From NCBI RefSeq assembly GCF_000715075.1, contig NC_134090.1, positions 45,324,792 to 45,388,791 of the forward strand: a DNA stretch of 64,000 nucleotides, written 5' to 3'. Within the stretch, counting starts at the first letter, position 1, and each line of letters opens with the position of its first letter. The notes under the pieces were generated by a model. That model saw only the letters and a list, made by a program, of their open reading frames with translations. It had not been told where the DNA came from and searched no databases. Both the position numbers and the translations under genes were made by a program. The DNA comes from Nicotiana tabacum. Taxonomy: Eukaryota; Streptophyta; Magnoliopsida; Solanales; Solanaceae. Shown piece after piece: positions 1 to 12,252 of the stretch.

Positions 1-480
1 ATACATACAAGTCATTCTGATTGTAGCAACCATCACTGCCAGCCACCCCAAATAAATTTGGGATTAACATCGCTATGCACTTAAATAAAACAATAGATAC
101 TAAAAGTAGAAATTTTCTAGAACAATAACCACACTAGTGAAACATGCACAGACACACACCCCTCCACTTGATCATTCACATAAAACCAATCAGTGTCAAT
201 CAACTATGCCTCAACCCCAAAATGCTTTGGATTCACAGTATCAAACTATTTCAACGCCGCTGTCAACATTATTCACATAAAAACATAACTAAAGCACTAA
301 AGCAGGACCATCGTAACAGTCGCAGCAGGTTAGAAATCTTTAGTTAAAATTTGAGGGAGCGCCAAAATTAGTAACGACCTCAATCCACCCCCTCTTGTGT
401 CATGTGACTGTCTAAATCAACAACATTTGAAAAAATTAAATGCTAGTAAAAGTATAACCAAAAATAGCTAACATATATAC
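1..480 (-). other. Start of intron 1 of the ABC1-like kinase gene (partial)
   Basis: On the minus strand the exon at 481-963 ends in CAG and is followed directly by GTATATATG, a good plant 5' splice site (AG|GTATAT), so the sequence left of 481 is read as intron. No second exon or convincing 3' splice site with kinase-like coding was recognised before the left edge. The sequence is AT-rich with only short shadow ORFs. The intron is therefore at least 480 bases and the rest of the gene lies outside the window. Confidence 0.7.
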
Positions 481-963
481 CTGAACTTGATCGTTCTTCT
501 TAAACCAAGCGTCTTCTTGTCCAATCTCCTCTACACTTTTCTTCTTCTCCTTCTTCTCAACCACCTCTTCCGCCTTCACCTCCACAATCTCGTCCCTACT
601 CTTCGCCGCTACACCATTCCCATGCCCATTCCCATTCACATACTTCATCAAATTCTCATTTTCACTCTCACTCACACCTGCACTACCATTCGTGTACTTC
701 TCCACTAACAATGCACCGTTCAAATCATCGATCTTCTTCACACTTCCATTCACACTACCGTTCACTTTCCTCACCAATTCCGCATCCCTCTCTTCCACCA
801 CCGCACTCTCTTCTCTCTTCACCGCCTTAATTCGAATCAAACTCCGCCGACGCGATGAAAACCTAGAGAGCGGTACACGGAAGCTTCTAGAAGCTGAATT
901 TGAACACAGAAATTTGAGCTCTGGTAGAGTTGCAGTGGAAAGTGTAGCTGAAATACTCGCCAT
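481..963 (-). CDS. ABC1K8: Exon 1 of chloroplast ABC1-like atypical kinase, OSA1/ABC1K8-like (partial)
   Basis: This exon encodes 161 codons from ATG at 963-961 to a phase-0 splice donor after base 481. The first ~45 residues look like a chloroplast transit peptide: they begin MASISATLS, are rich in Ser and Arg and have almost no acidic residues. An acidic, low-complexity stretch with repeated NGS and NGNGHGNG motifs follows. The exon ends in VEEIGQEDAWFKKNDQVQ, a segment I recognise as lying just before the conserved part of OSA1/ATH13 (ABC1K8). ABC1K proteins are atypical kinases of plastids and mitochondria; the plastid ones act in prenyl-lipid, iron and oxidative-stress homeostasis. The kinase domain itself is not in the window, so the assignment rests on the N-terminal motif and the NG-rich linker. 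A paralogue such as ABC1K7/SIA1 is less likely. Reading frame and splice site are intact and no defect is seen. Confidence 0.75.
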
Positions 964-1113
964 TTGTGTACTGTATGTGCATGCAAGGGAAGAAATAGAT
1001 ATAGAAACTGACTTATGGAATATTCTAGAACTGAGTTGCCATAGCTTTACTGAATAGACTCGGAGCTTTGGAGGAAGAAGGAGGAAGTAATGGCGGAGAT
1101 AAAATGGGAATAT

Positions 1114-1121
1114 TATTTATA
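1114..1121 (-). promoter_or_regulatory. Candidate TATA box of the ABC1-like kinase gene
   Basis: Read on the minus strand this is TATAAATA, about 150 bases upstream of the start codon at 963. It would place transcription start near 1085 and give a 5' leader of roughly 120 bases. That leader contains no ATG-rich or repeat-like sequence. The assignment rests only on motif and spacing. Confidence 0.4.
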
Positions 1122-1264
1122 TGTTTTCCTATATGAAATTTATAATGTGGAAGAAAATTGTATTTTATGGTGGAAGAGATGCCACGTGGCAAGAGAGATA
1201 GGTATGGGGAGAATATGGAGAAATGTGATTGGTTAATGGGGTCTCATTAAGTCTTAGCCTTAGG

Positions 1265-1621
1265 TATGCAATGCTTACTGTACCTTTTGTCTTCTAATAT
1301 CCTTGTTGTGTTACTCTTTTTTCATTAAATTATTAATTTATGGTTTTTTAAGGACTTTTTTGACATGGTTTTTTTTTTACGAGTGTAAGAGGAGTTACGT
1401 GTCAAGGGTGTTACCAAATCTTAAGGGCAAGTGAAGTTAGCGTGGAATAATAAGAATATAATAAGAAATTTATCTCTTACACATAAAATATTTAAATATA
1501 TTATTTTCTTAATTTTAAAATTATAAAAGGACATGACGTACAAATAACACTCAAATTAGCCAATTTGGATCGTAATGGCCTTCTAGCTACTAGAATTTAA
1601 AATTGTGATGGTACGATTTAA
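1265..1621. other. Upstream intergenic sequence, no gene seen
   Basis: This is AT-rich sequence between the kinase promoter region and the target duplication of retrotransposon E1. No ORF, RNA gene or repeat boundary was recognised. It continues in 12258 onward, because E1 is inserted between them. Distal promoter elements of the kinase gene could lie here, so the E1 insertion sits about 660 bases upstream of its start codon. Confidence 0.5.
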
Positions 1622-1626
1622 GTTAT
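1622..1626. repeat. Target-site duplication of E1 (left copy, GTTAT)
   Basis: GTTAT immediately precedes the TG of the left LTR and is repeated exactly at 12253-12257. Five bases is the usual length for Ty3/gypsy integration. Confidence 0.92.
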
Positions 1627-4290
1627 TGTCACGACCCAAACTGAAGGGCCATGACTAGCACCCGACCACACTTGCCGAGCACCAACGTACATTTCATCTA
1701 ACCTTCATTATTATCTTTTAAGGCTGACGAGATCAATATAAATGGTATACCTAGATCATGGACAACCAGCAATAAAATATGACGGCATGAACATACATAG
1801 CAGGGGATGACCAGACAATCAAGAAACTACGTATAAGGTATGAGCTACCACGCTACTATGAAAGACTATACAACAAAAACTAGCCGACAAGGCATACCAA
1901 ACTATACATGAGCCGACACCTGTCTATGAGCCTCTAAAAGAACATAAGTGTTGCAACATAGCCGGAACATGGCCCCGACATACCCATAATGTCTATAACA
2001 AAAATTGCATACCAAGACCAAGGCAAGTCCGGAGAAGGGATCTCGCCAATCACCGCTGAACTGGACAGTCTACTGTGGTGGGGGAGCTGCACCTGCCTGT
2101 CTATCAGGACCTGCAGCACGACATGCAGCGTCCACAAATAAAAGGACGTCAGTACGAATAAAGTACTGAGTATGTAAGGCAAGGAACCATAAATACGATC
2201 AGTAATGTAAGCAAGGATAGAGAATATACAACCTGTAACATCTTAGTACCTCTGAGGGCTACTTACATGAAATGCATGATACATATGTATAAATACATAA
2301 ACCTTTAAAGCATTCGCCTCTGTGGGCATCATTATCATCATATCGTACCCGGCCATAATAGGCTCGGTAGAATCGTACCCGGCCACGTGGAGCTCGGTAA
2401 AACCCAACTGATCAGTGGTTGCACAATAGGTGTCGTACCCGGCCAACTATAGCGTGGCTCGGTAGAGTAAAATAGATACATATATATAATGCATGCTCGA
2501 CTCATGGAATCACATTCTAAACCTTTCGGAGTGACATAAGGTCGGTATCCTCTGTACACGTTATTAGGACTAACTCTTCACTATGAACCTTATAAGAATC
2601 AGGAAGTACCAATAACATTGAACATAAGAATAAGAGAAGCAACATTAACATCAATCATTCCATAAGAGGGAAAACAATGTAAGTACTGCTAGCTTCTAAG
2701 AGTAGAGTATCTTTAGAAGCTCGTTCATTACATTATGTACAATCGGAGTCGTGCAAAAGAAGGAAAGGGATAGCCTCACATACCTTGTATATACTGCCCC
2801 AATCTCAAGCTATGAAATTGTCAAAACTCCTTAGTCTACAATAAGAGAAACGATACTATCGTTATCATTTAAGCGTCATAACTATTATGTATCGACCACA
2901 ACCTATTTTACGATGAAACGGACAGCACCTCCCCTATATATATGACCTCACACCATTCAAAACAGTCACCAAACAGCCCAAACAACATCAATAATAAACA
3001 TATTGAGCCTCCCAAAATAGTCCACACATAGCCTAATCACTCCATACATACGACGACCACCGTAGTCGTGTCAAACAACCTGGAAATGTTACGAATAACT
3101 ATCAGCCCATAACCCTACATATATATGGTGTTTCTCCACACCCTTAATCCTCCAAAACTCCACAAGATAGTAGTAAAATACGCAGCCCAAAAACAACGCA
3201 AAACAGTCCACAAAACAATAACATTACTACCAAGCCTTTCGATATATATCTCACAAGTTCTAGCTTCAATGGCTTAGCCGCAACTTGGATAATCTTAAAT
3301 ACATATAGAGTAAGAGGTTCCTTACCTTTATACAGAAAGAAAAACTCCAATTTGACCTTAAATTTCCATGAAATATCCCTCCAATGCTGCCACAACAACA
3401 AAAAAGCGAAACTAGCGATCAATTAGTGTTTTTCGGCACTAGAATCATTTTAGAAGGCTTGAAATCACCTAGGATTGATATTAAGAACATGAAGGAGTAT
3501 TTACAGAACATAAACCCTTTAAAACAACCACCCACACGAGCTGAAACGACACAAAAATGAGCAACAACAAGAAGAACAAGAGACTTACTAGCGCCACGGA
3601 ATTCCCGACACTTAATTTGTGTTGTTTGCCCTTTTTTTGGGTCTTGAATCTTGAGAGAACCTTGAGAGGATGTTCCTAGGGTTCTAAGGTCTGAAAATAG
3701 TGAAACGAAATGACTTAAAATGGGTTGGAGGCATCCTATATAGGTCCAAATATCTTAAACCGACTTAGTGGGCCCCATAGAGAGGTGCTTGGCGCAGTCT
3801 CGCGAAAATGCGAATATCTCTCTACTCCGAGATCGTATCGATGAACGGTTTAATGAATTGGAAACTAGACTCATAGATCTTTAATTTTGTTGGTAGATAA
3901 CCCCGTAATTCCTTGTAAATTATGAGAAAAGATTAGAAACATTTGACCTAATGTTTAAGTAAAATTATGAACCTAAGTTGCGACAACTTTTGTCGACTTT
4001 TGTTTCATAACTCGTTTGACTTCAAGACTTATGATACGGATATTATATGATTAAAATACCTTCATAAATGACCTCTTGAGTGTATTAAGCACTGCTAGAT
4101 TACCTGAAAATTCGAGTTACAACATCCTTGATTCGTTTAACTTCTAATACTGGTTAATCACCCTTATACACTCTTGTATCACTTAAGACCAATAGGATTG
4201 ACTTCTTATCATCTCAAAGATAATTCCTTCTTGGATTTATGTTAAATAATATATGGCATGAACTAACACATGTGGATATGGGTTGTAACA
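1627..4290 (-). mobile_element. E1 3' LTR (2,664 bp)
   Basis: It begins TGTCACGACCCAAACTGAAG and ends GGATATGGGTTGTAACA on the plus strand and matches 9588-12252 almost throughout. It carries a sub-repeat of about 30 bp around CGTACCCGGCC (2342-2466). A TATA-like CCTATATAGG at 3736-3745 is correctly oriented for minus-strand transcription. ORFs inside it are short and shared by both copies and are not interpreted as genes. Confidence 0.93.
2342..2466. repeat. Tandem sub-repeats in the E1 LTR (CGTACCCGGCC units)
   Basis: Units of about 30 bp begin at 2342 and 2372, and a third follows at 2432 after a short spacer. Each has CGTACCCGGCC followed about 10 bases later by GCTCGGTA. The second contains a G-box-like CACGTG at 2384-2389. 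The same array is at 10303-10427 in the other LTR. A related set of CCGAG/GGCCGAG units occurs in the E5 LTR near 54020-54135, in keeping with a shared U3 architecture. Confidence 0.75.
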
Positions 4291-4304
4291 CCCTCCCCCC
4301 CTTA
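4291..4304 (-). promoter_or_regulatory. E1 polypurine tract (plus-strand DNA primer)
   Basis: On the minus strand the bases directly before the 3' LTR read AAGGGGGGGGAGGG, preceded by CGAGGACGAATGTTCC. It abuts the LTR exactly where the second-strand primer is expected. Confidence 0.85.
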
Positions 4305-4540
4305 GGAACATTCGTCCTCGAATGTAAGGGTTTATGGGGAGTTTAAATCATCGTGGATTCCAATGGAAATTTCCGATCAATTTTCCCCTATAAAATGGTC
4401 ACTAGCAAAACTTGCAAGTAATTAATCCCAACATATGGCTTCACAAGGCTACACAAAGCATTGTGCGTATTTACATTATCTACATATCACCATTTTGTAT
4501 TAAGGTATTAAGGAGGAGTATTCTCAAATTATTGCTTACC

Positions 4541-5779
4541 TCATTGAGCCGTTTCACCTTCCAATGTATTCTGTCTTCCACCAGCATTCTTGTTATCTTT
4601 ATTTTGGAATAAGTAAGGGTATTTAGACTTCATCTCCTCTTCTGTTTCCCATGTCATTTCTTCCATATTTTTGTTCCTCCACAATACTTTGACGGAAGCT
4701 ACATCTTTTGTTCTCAGCTTGCAGACTTGCCGATCTAATATCGCCACTGGCACTTCTTCATATGATAGGTCCTCTATAACTTGTACATCTTTGATAGGGA
4801 TGACTCGAGAAGGGTCTCCAATACATTTTCTCAACATAGATACATGGAATACCGGGTGAACAAATTCCAATTCGGATGGCAATTCTAACTCATAAGCAAC
4901 CTGTCCAATCCGTCGAAGAATTTTATACGGCCCGATATACCTTGGACTCAGCTTACCTTTCTTCCCAAAACGCATAATACCCTTCATTGGTGAGATCCTC
5001 AGGAAAACCCAATCACCAACCTCAAACTCTAGATCACGACGTCGGACATCAGAATAAGATTTTTGCCTGCTTTGTGCCGTCCTCAATCGCTCCTGTATCA
5101 CTTTCACCTTCTCAATAGCTTGGTGAATCAAATCTGGCCCATATAATTCTGTTTCACCGACTTCGAACCATCCAACTGGTGATCTACATCTCCTCCCGTA
5201 TAGTGCCTCATATGGGGCCATTTTAATACTGGAATGGTAGCTATTGTTATAGGCGAATTCTATGAGTGGAAGATGATCATCCCAATTCCCCTTAAAATCT
5301 AGAACACATGCTCGTAGCATATCTTCCAGTGTCTGAATGGTACGTTCAGCCTGTCCGTCAGTCTGTGGATGAAATGCAGTGCTGAGATTTACCTGTGTGC
5401 CTAAACCCTTCTGGAAAGACCTCCAAAAGTTAGCCGTAAATTGAGCTCCTCGGTCTAATATAATAGATATGGGCACACCATGAAGCCTAACAATCTCCTT
5501 GATATACAACTTCGCATAATCTTCAGCCGTGTAAGTTGTCTTTACTGGCAGAAAATGGGCACATTTTGTAAGTCGATCAATTATCACCTAGATGGAGTCA
5601 AACTTATGATAAGAGCGAGGTAATCCAATAATGAAGTCCATATTAATCACCTCCCACTTCCAGGTCGGAATCTCTATATTTTGAAGCAATCCACCGGGTT
5701 TCTGATGTTCTATCTTTACTTGTTGACAATTGGGACACTAGGCTATAAATTCTGCAATAGACTTCTTCATATTATCCTA
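4541..5779 (-). pseudogene. E1 integrase with C-terminal chromodomain (three TAG stops)
   Basis: This is the downstream part of pol. It contains the HHCC-type zinc region (CPNCQQVK near 5730), the catalytic core with DRLTKCAHFLPV, DRGAQF and the TDGQAERT segment, then GKLSPRYIGP and FHVSMLRK. A chromodomain (SYEEVPVAILDRQV to MTWETEEEM) ends near 4590. Integrase inserts the cDNA; the chromodomain is thought to guide it to heterochromatin. In-frame TAG codons at 5777-5779, 5738-5740 and 5588-5590 sit where Trp, Gln and Trp are expected. The usual SDRG of the core reads LDRG. The final open part runs 5587 to 4541 with no further stop. Confidence 0.92.
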
Positions 5780-7823
5780 CCAATACTGCTCCTTGACATC
5801 ATGATACATCTTTGTCGAGCCGGGATAGATGGAATATCGGGATTGATGAATCTCATTCATAATTTTCTCTCGCAACCCTGCCACATTAGGCACACACAAT
5901 CGGCTCTGGTATCTCAGTGCCTCATCTTTTCCGATCCCAAAAGCCATACTTTTACACTGTTGAATGCTTTCTCTTAATCGTACTAAGATAGGATCTTTAT
6001 ATTGTCGTGCTTTTACCTCGGCTACCAAAGATGATTCTGATGTATTCTGTACAGTAACACCTCCATCATCAGAGTCTAACAATCTGATTCTCATATTGGC
6101 TAGCTGATGAAGCTCTTTAATCAACCCCCATCTACCTGCCTCAATATGTACTAAGCTTCCCATTGATTTACGGCTGAGAGCATCTGCCACAACATTGGCT
6201 TTACCAGGATGATACAATATCTCGACGTCGTAGTCTTTCAATAATTCAAGCCACCTACGCTGCCTCAAATTCAACTCTTTCTGCTTGAAGATGTATTGTA
6301 AACTCTTGTGATCTGTGTAGATGTCAACATGGACGCCGTATAAGTAGTGCCGCCATATCTTCAAAGCATATATTACTACAGCCAATTCCAAATCATGGGT
6401 TGGATAATTCTTTTCATGCTTCTTCAATTGTCTTGATGCATAAGCAATCACATTCCCACGCTGCATCAATACGCACCCCAAACCTATACTTGAGGCATCA
6501 CAATATACCACATAACCTTCTGTTCCTTCAGGAAGAGTGAGCACTGGTGCAGATGTCAATCGATTCTTCAACTCCTGAAAACTACGTTCACAAGTGTCAG
6601 ACCACTGGAATTTGGTAGCTTTTTGTGTTAACTTAGTCAATGGTGATGATATAGAGGAAAATCCTTCTACAAACCGCCTATAATATCCTGCTAGCCCTAG
6701 GAAGCTGCGGACTTCTGATGGTGTTGTAGGTCTCGGCCAATTCTTTACTGCATCGATCTTCTGAGTGTCGACACTAATACCCTCATCAGATATCACATGG
6801 CCAAGGAATGCTACTGAGTTCAGCCAGAATTCACATTTGGAGAGCTTAGCATATAACTTACGATCCTGAAGCGTCTGTAATACTATCCGCAAGTGGCCCG
6901 CGTGTTCCGCCTCCGAACGAGAATACACTAGAATGTCATCAATGAATACAATCATGAACACATCAAGATAGGGCCTGAATATAGTATTCATGAGATCCAT
7001 AAAAGTTGCTGGGGCATTTGTTAGCCCGAACGACATCACCAAGAACTCAAAGTGCCCATATCTTGTCCGGAAGGCCGTCTTTGGAATATCTTTCTCCCTA
7101 ACCCTTACCTGATGATACCCTGAACGTAAATCAATCTTGGAGAAATACTTGGCACCCTGGAGTTGGTCAAACAGGTCATCAATTCTTGGAAGTGGATACT
7201 TGTTCTTTATAGTAGACTTATTCAACTGTCGATAGTCGATACACATCCGTAACGACCCGTCTTTCTTCCGCACGAATAGGACTGGTGCACCCCAAGGTGA
7301 AGTGCTAGGCCTAATAAAGCCCTTATCTAGCAAGTCCTTCAACTGCACCTTCAACTCTTGCAACTCTGCCGGGGCCATTCTGTATGGAGGAATAGAGATC
7401 GGTTGAGTGTCAGGCAACACATCAATGCTAAACTCAATCTCCCTTTCAGGAGGAAGGCCTGGGAGTTCATCTGGGAAAACATCTGGGAATTCGTTGACCA
7501 CAGGGATTGATTGTAAAGTAGGCGGTTTCGCCTCCACATCCCTAACGCGAACGAGATGATAAATGTAACCTTTTGAGATCATTTTCCTTGCCTTAAGATA
7601 GGAAATAAACCTACCTTTCGGTGTAGCAATGTTCCCTTTCCATTTAATGACGGGTTCACCCGGAAATTGGAACCTAACCATCTTCGTACGACAGTCAACA
7701 TTTGCATAGCATGAGGCCAACCAGTCCATTCCCATTATCACATCAAAATCAACCATTTCTAACTCAAATAAATTTGCCGAGGTTTGACGACTACAAATCA
7801 TCACAGTGCAACCTCTATATACC
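5780..7823 (-). pseudogene. E1 reverse transcriptase and RNase H
   Basis: This is a long open segment of about 670 residues. RT landmarks in order are [35 protein letters not shown], the catalytic FIDDILVYS and LSKCEFW. RNase H follows ([22 protein letters not shown]) and then [17 protein letters not shown] copies the element RNA to cDNA and RNase H removes the template. The upstream end joins the protease after a 1-base frameshift near 7824. The downstream end is the TAG at 5777-5779. Catalytic residues within the segment appear intact. Confidence 0.95.
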
Positions 7824-8103
7824 CTGCAATCACAGAATCTCCTATCGGAGTAGATACCGCGAGGGGTTTACTTATCAATTCAGGTTCAATGCCAAACTTA
7901 TTAGCCACAAAGGGTGTAACATATGATAATGTAGATCCCGGATCAATCAGCGCATATACATCATAAGAAAACACAGATATAATACCTGTAACAACATCTG
8001 GAGACGACTCGAGATCCTGTCGACCTACTAGAGCATAGGTTCGATTTTGAGCACCACTCGAACTCGGCACTGCACCTCTACCCCTACCACGACCTGTCGA
8101 CTG
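7824..8103 (-). pseudogene. E1 aspartic protease (retropepsin)
   Basis: The active-site motif ALIDPGSTLSYV is near 7945, with the usual flank residues after it ([19 protein letters not shown]). Retropepsin cuts the Gag-Pol polyprotein. The segment follows a TAG at 8104-8106 that ends gag. One base appears to be missing near 7824, so the frame runs into TGA at 7801-7803 while the continuation toward [10 protein letters not shown] lies in the next frame. Confidence 0.88.
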
Positions 8104-9385
8104 CTAAAAACCCCGTGCTGGAGGTCGAACTGATGAGGAAGAACCAGACACAGATCCAGTCGGCTGAGCCATACCATCACCTCCTCTATTAGGACAATCC
8201 CGCATCATATGGCCAGGCTGCCCGCACGAATAACATGCATCAGAACCTCGACGACACAGTCCAAAGTGGGCCTTGCCGCACTGATCACAATGTGGTGTTG
8301 GGGGTCTCATCTGACTAGTATCCCTGTGATGTTGCGAGCCAGATGCCCGCGAACTCTGACCTGGACCAGAATAGGATCGATAATATCGAGGCCTCTGAAA
8401 CTGTGGAGGAGCACTAGCTACAGGTGGCGCCAAACTCCTCGAAAACTGTGGCCTGATGCGGCCTCTGAAGTCATCAGAATACCCTACAAATCTCGCCCTC
8501 TTATGCTGGCCTCTATCCTGCTCCCTAACTGCCCTCTGCTGGCGCTTACGATCCTCTAGGGTCTGGGCATAAGCTTGAATACGGGAAATATCCATGCCCT
8601 CCACCAAGGAGGCTATCGTACACTCATTTATCAGATGTGGTCCCAACCCATTCACGAACATATGCACCCTATCACTCATCTCGGCCACCATATGGGGAGC
8701 ATACCTTGCCAAAGAATCAAACTGCATACTGTACTCTCGCACACTCATATTACCTTGTCTAAGGTTCAAGAACGTATCAGCTCTAGCTCGTCGTATCTCA
8801 ACTGGCAAGTAGTGACGAAGAAAGGCCTCAGAAAATTCCTTCCACACAGCTGGAGGAGGGTTCGGACCCCTGGATCTCTCCCAACTATCATACCAGAGAA
8901 CCGCTAAATCCCGTAGCCGATAAGAAGCCAACTCTACTGCCTCTGTATCACTAACATGCATAACCCGAAGTGTACGATGAACCTCGAAGTGTACAATGGA
9001 CCTGGTTAATAAAAGTCTGTGGGTCCTCCTTGGGGTCTGATCCGGTAAACACTGGAGGGTCTAAATTAATAAAATCACGAACTCTTGTACTAACTGGTTT
9101 CTCAGCAGCACCTGTATTCTGCCTCTGAGCCTGAGCAGCTACCAAGCTAGTCAATAACTGCAAAGTACTCTGCATATCCTGGTCTGGAGTGCCAGACGGA
9201 GGAACTGGAGGCGCTGGGTGCCTTCTAATATCCTCTGGAGGAGATGGAGTAGATGAGGTATGAGAGGGCATCTCACTTTGAGCCTCACTTTGTCCTGCTC
9301 TGACTTGGGGCACCTGACTGGTACCCTCTCCCGCTGCTGTATCAAGTCGTCTACTAATCGTTTGCTTCCTAGTCGAAGGCATCAC
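8104..9385 (-). pseudogene. E1 gag (capsid and CCHC zinc knuckle), frameshifted
   Basis: It starts at ATG 9385 with a Pro/Ser/Gln-rich N-terminus. The retrotrans_gag region has FTGSDPKEDPQTFI, LRDLAVLWYDSW and VREYSMQFDSLARYAP, and the CCHC knuckle CYSCGQPGHMMRDC is near 8200. Gag forms the virus-like particle and packages RNA. The frame breaks where a 19-base tandem duplication (8966-8984 against 8985-9003) interrupts the junction before MHVSDTEAVELAS. The second part ends in TAG at 8104-8106. Without the duplication the two parts would be one ORF of about 420 codons. Confidence 0.92.
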
Positions 9386-9571
9386 TGAAAAAAAACAAGG
9401 TGAATATTAGAGACGAACACTTAAGACTCAACTCTATGCATGATCTAGATTCAGGAAGAAGGTAACAACCCTAGATGTCATGTAGCCTCCTGATTATAAA
9501 TGTGGCGCGCTACACATCCATAATCAAGACTCTACTAGACACGGCTCATAGACAACCCCTAGGACAGACTT

Positions 9572-9583
9572 GCTCTGATACCA
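9572..9583 (-). promoter_or_regulatory. E1 primer binding site (initiator-Met tRNA)
   Basis: On the minus strand, four bases inside the 5' LTR, the sequence reads TGGTATCAGAGC. This complements the 3' end of plant initiator-methionine tRNA, the standard primer of chromoviruses. Confidence 0.92.
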
Positions 9584-9587
9584 AGTT

Positions 9588-12252
9588 TGTCACGACCCAA
9601 ACTGAAGGGCCATGACTAGCACCCGACCACACTTGCCGAGCACCAACGTACATTTCATCTAACCTTCATTATTATCTTTTAAGGCTGACGAGATCAATAT
9701 AAATGGTATACCTAGATCATGGACAACCAGCAATAAAATATGACGGCATGAACATACATAGCAGGGGATGACCAGACAATCAAGAAACTACGTATAAGGT
9801 ATGAGCTACCACGCTACTATGAAAGACTATACAACAAAAACTAGCCGACAAGGCATACCAAACTATACATGAGCCGACACCTGTCTATGAGCCTCTAAAA
9901 GAACATAAGTGTTGCAACATAGCCGGAACATGGCCCCGACATACCCATAATGTCTATAACAAAAATTGCATACCAAGACCAAGGCAAGTCCGGAGAAGGA
10001 ATCTCGCCAATCACCGCTGAACTGGACAGTCTACTGTGGTGGGGGAGCTGCACCTGCCTGTCTATCAGGACTTGCAGCACGACATGCAGCGTCCACAAAT
10101 AAAAAGACGTCAGTACGAATAAAGTACTGAGTATGTAAGGCAAGGAACCATAAATACGATCAGTAATGTAAGCAAGGATAGAGAATATACAACCTGTAAC
10201 ATCTTAGTACCTCTGAGGGCTACTTACATGAAATGCATGATACATATGTATAAATACATAAACCTTTAAAGCATTCGCCTCTGTGGGCATCATTATCATC
10301 ATATCGTACCCGGCCATAATAGGCTCGGTAGAATCGTACCCGGCCACGTGGAGCTCGGTAAAACCCAACTGATCAGTGGTTGCACAATAGGTGCCGTACC
10401 CGGCCAACTATAGCGTGGCTCGGTAGAGTAAAATAGATACATATATATAATGCATGCTCGACTCATGGAATCACATTCTAAACCTTTCGGAGTGACGTAA
10501 GGTCGGTATCCTCTGTACACGTTATTAGGACTAACTCTTCACTATGAACCTTATAAGAATCAGGAAGTACCAATAACATTGATAACATAAGAATAAGATA
10601 AGCAACATTAACATCAATCATTCCATAAGAGGGAAAACAATGTAAGTACTGCTAGCTTCTAAGAGTAGAGTATCTTTGGAAGCTCGTTCATTACATTATG
10701 TACAATCGGAGTCGTGCAAAAGAAGGAAAGGGATAGCCTCACATACCTTGTATATACTGCCCCAATCTCAAGCTATGCAATTGTCAAAACTCCTTAGTCT
10801 ACAATAAGAGAAACGATACTATCGTTATCATTTAAGCGTCATAACTATTATGTATCGACCACAACCTATTTTACGATGAAACGGACAGCACCTCCCCTAT
10901 ATATATGACCTCACACCATTCAAAACAGTCACCAAACAGCCCAAACAACATCAATAATAAACATATTGAGCCTCCCAAAATAGTCCACACATAGCCTAAT
11001 CACTCCATACATACGACGACCACCGTAGTCGTGTCAAACAACCTGGAAATGTTACGAATAACTATCAGCCCATAACCCTACATATATATGGTGTTTCTCC
11101 ACACCCTTAATCCTCCAAAACTCCACAAGATAGTAGTAAAATACGCAGCCCAACAACAACGCAAAACAGTCCACAAAACAATAACATTACTACCAAGCCT
11201 TTCGATATATATCTCACAAGTTCTAGCTTCAATGGCTTAGCCGCAACTTGGATAATCTTAAATACATATAGAGTAAGAGGTTCCTTACCTTTATACAGAA
11301 AGAACAACTCCAATTTGACCTTAAAGTTCCATGAAATATCCCTCCAATGCTGCCACAACAACAAAAAAGCGAAACTAGCGATCAATTAGTGTTTTTCGGC
11401 ACTAGAATCACTTTAGAAGGCTTGAAATCACCTAGGATTGATATTAAGAACATGAGGGAGTATTTACAGAACATAAACCCTTTAAAACAACCACCCACAC
11501 GAGCTGAAACGACACAAAAATGAGCAACAACAAGAAGAACAAGAGACTTACTAGCGCCACGGAATTCCCGACACTTGATTTGTGTTGTTTGCCCTTTTTT
11601 GGGTCTTGAATCTTGAGAGAACCTTGAGAGGATGTTCCTAGGGTTCTAAGGTCTGAAAATAGTGAAACGAAATGACTTAAAATGGGTTGGAGGCATCCTA
11701 TATAGGTCCAAATATCTTAAACCGACTTAGTGGGCCCCATAGAGAGGTGCTTGGCGCAGTCTCGCGAAAACGCGAATCTCTCTCTACTCCGAGATCGTAT
11801 CGATGAACGGTTTAATGCGTTGGAAACTAGACTCATAGATCTTTAATTTGGTTGGTAGATAACCCCGTAATTCCTTGTAAATTATGAGAAAAGATTAGAA
11901 ACATTTGACCTAATGTTTAAGTAAAATTATGAACCTAAGTTGCGACAACTTTTGTCGACTTTTGTTTCATAACTCGTTTGACTTCAAGACTTATGATACG
12001 AATATTATATGATTAAAATACCTTCATAAATGACCTCTTGAGTGTATTAAGCACCGCTAGATTACCTGAAAATTCGAGTTACAACATCCTTGATTCGTTT
12101 AACTTCTAATACTGGTTAATCACCCTTATACACTCTTGTATCACTTAAGACCAATAAGATTGACTTCTTATCATCTCAAAGATAATTCCTTCTTGGATTT
12201 ATGTTAACTAATATATGTCATGAACTAACACATGTGGATATGGGTTGTAACA
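9588..12252 (-). mobile_element. E1 5' LTR (2,665 bp)
   Basis: It is nearly identical to 1627-4290. On the minus strand it ends next to the PBS, so it holds the promoter for the E1 transcript, with the TATA-like CCTATATAGG at 11697-11706. Differences from the partner are mostly single-base, for example GGGATCTC against GGAATCTC and a 2-base insertion in the CATTGATAACATAAG stretch. Confidence 0.93.

Noticed and set aside
2243..2559. Overlapping ORFs in the E1 LTR containing YDT/GYD or SWPGT repeats
   Set aside because: They translate the CGTACCCGGCC sub-repeat in two frames and occur in both LTRs; no gene evidence.
8209..8907. Plus-strand ORFs opposite E1 gag
   Set aside because: They are antisense shadows of the minus-strand gag, with no domain and Cys/Trp-rich compositions from reversed codons.
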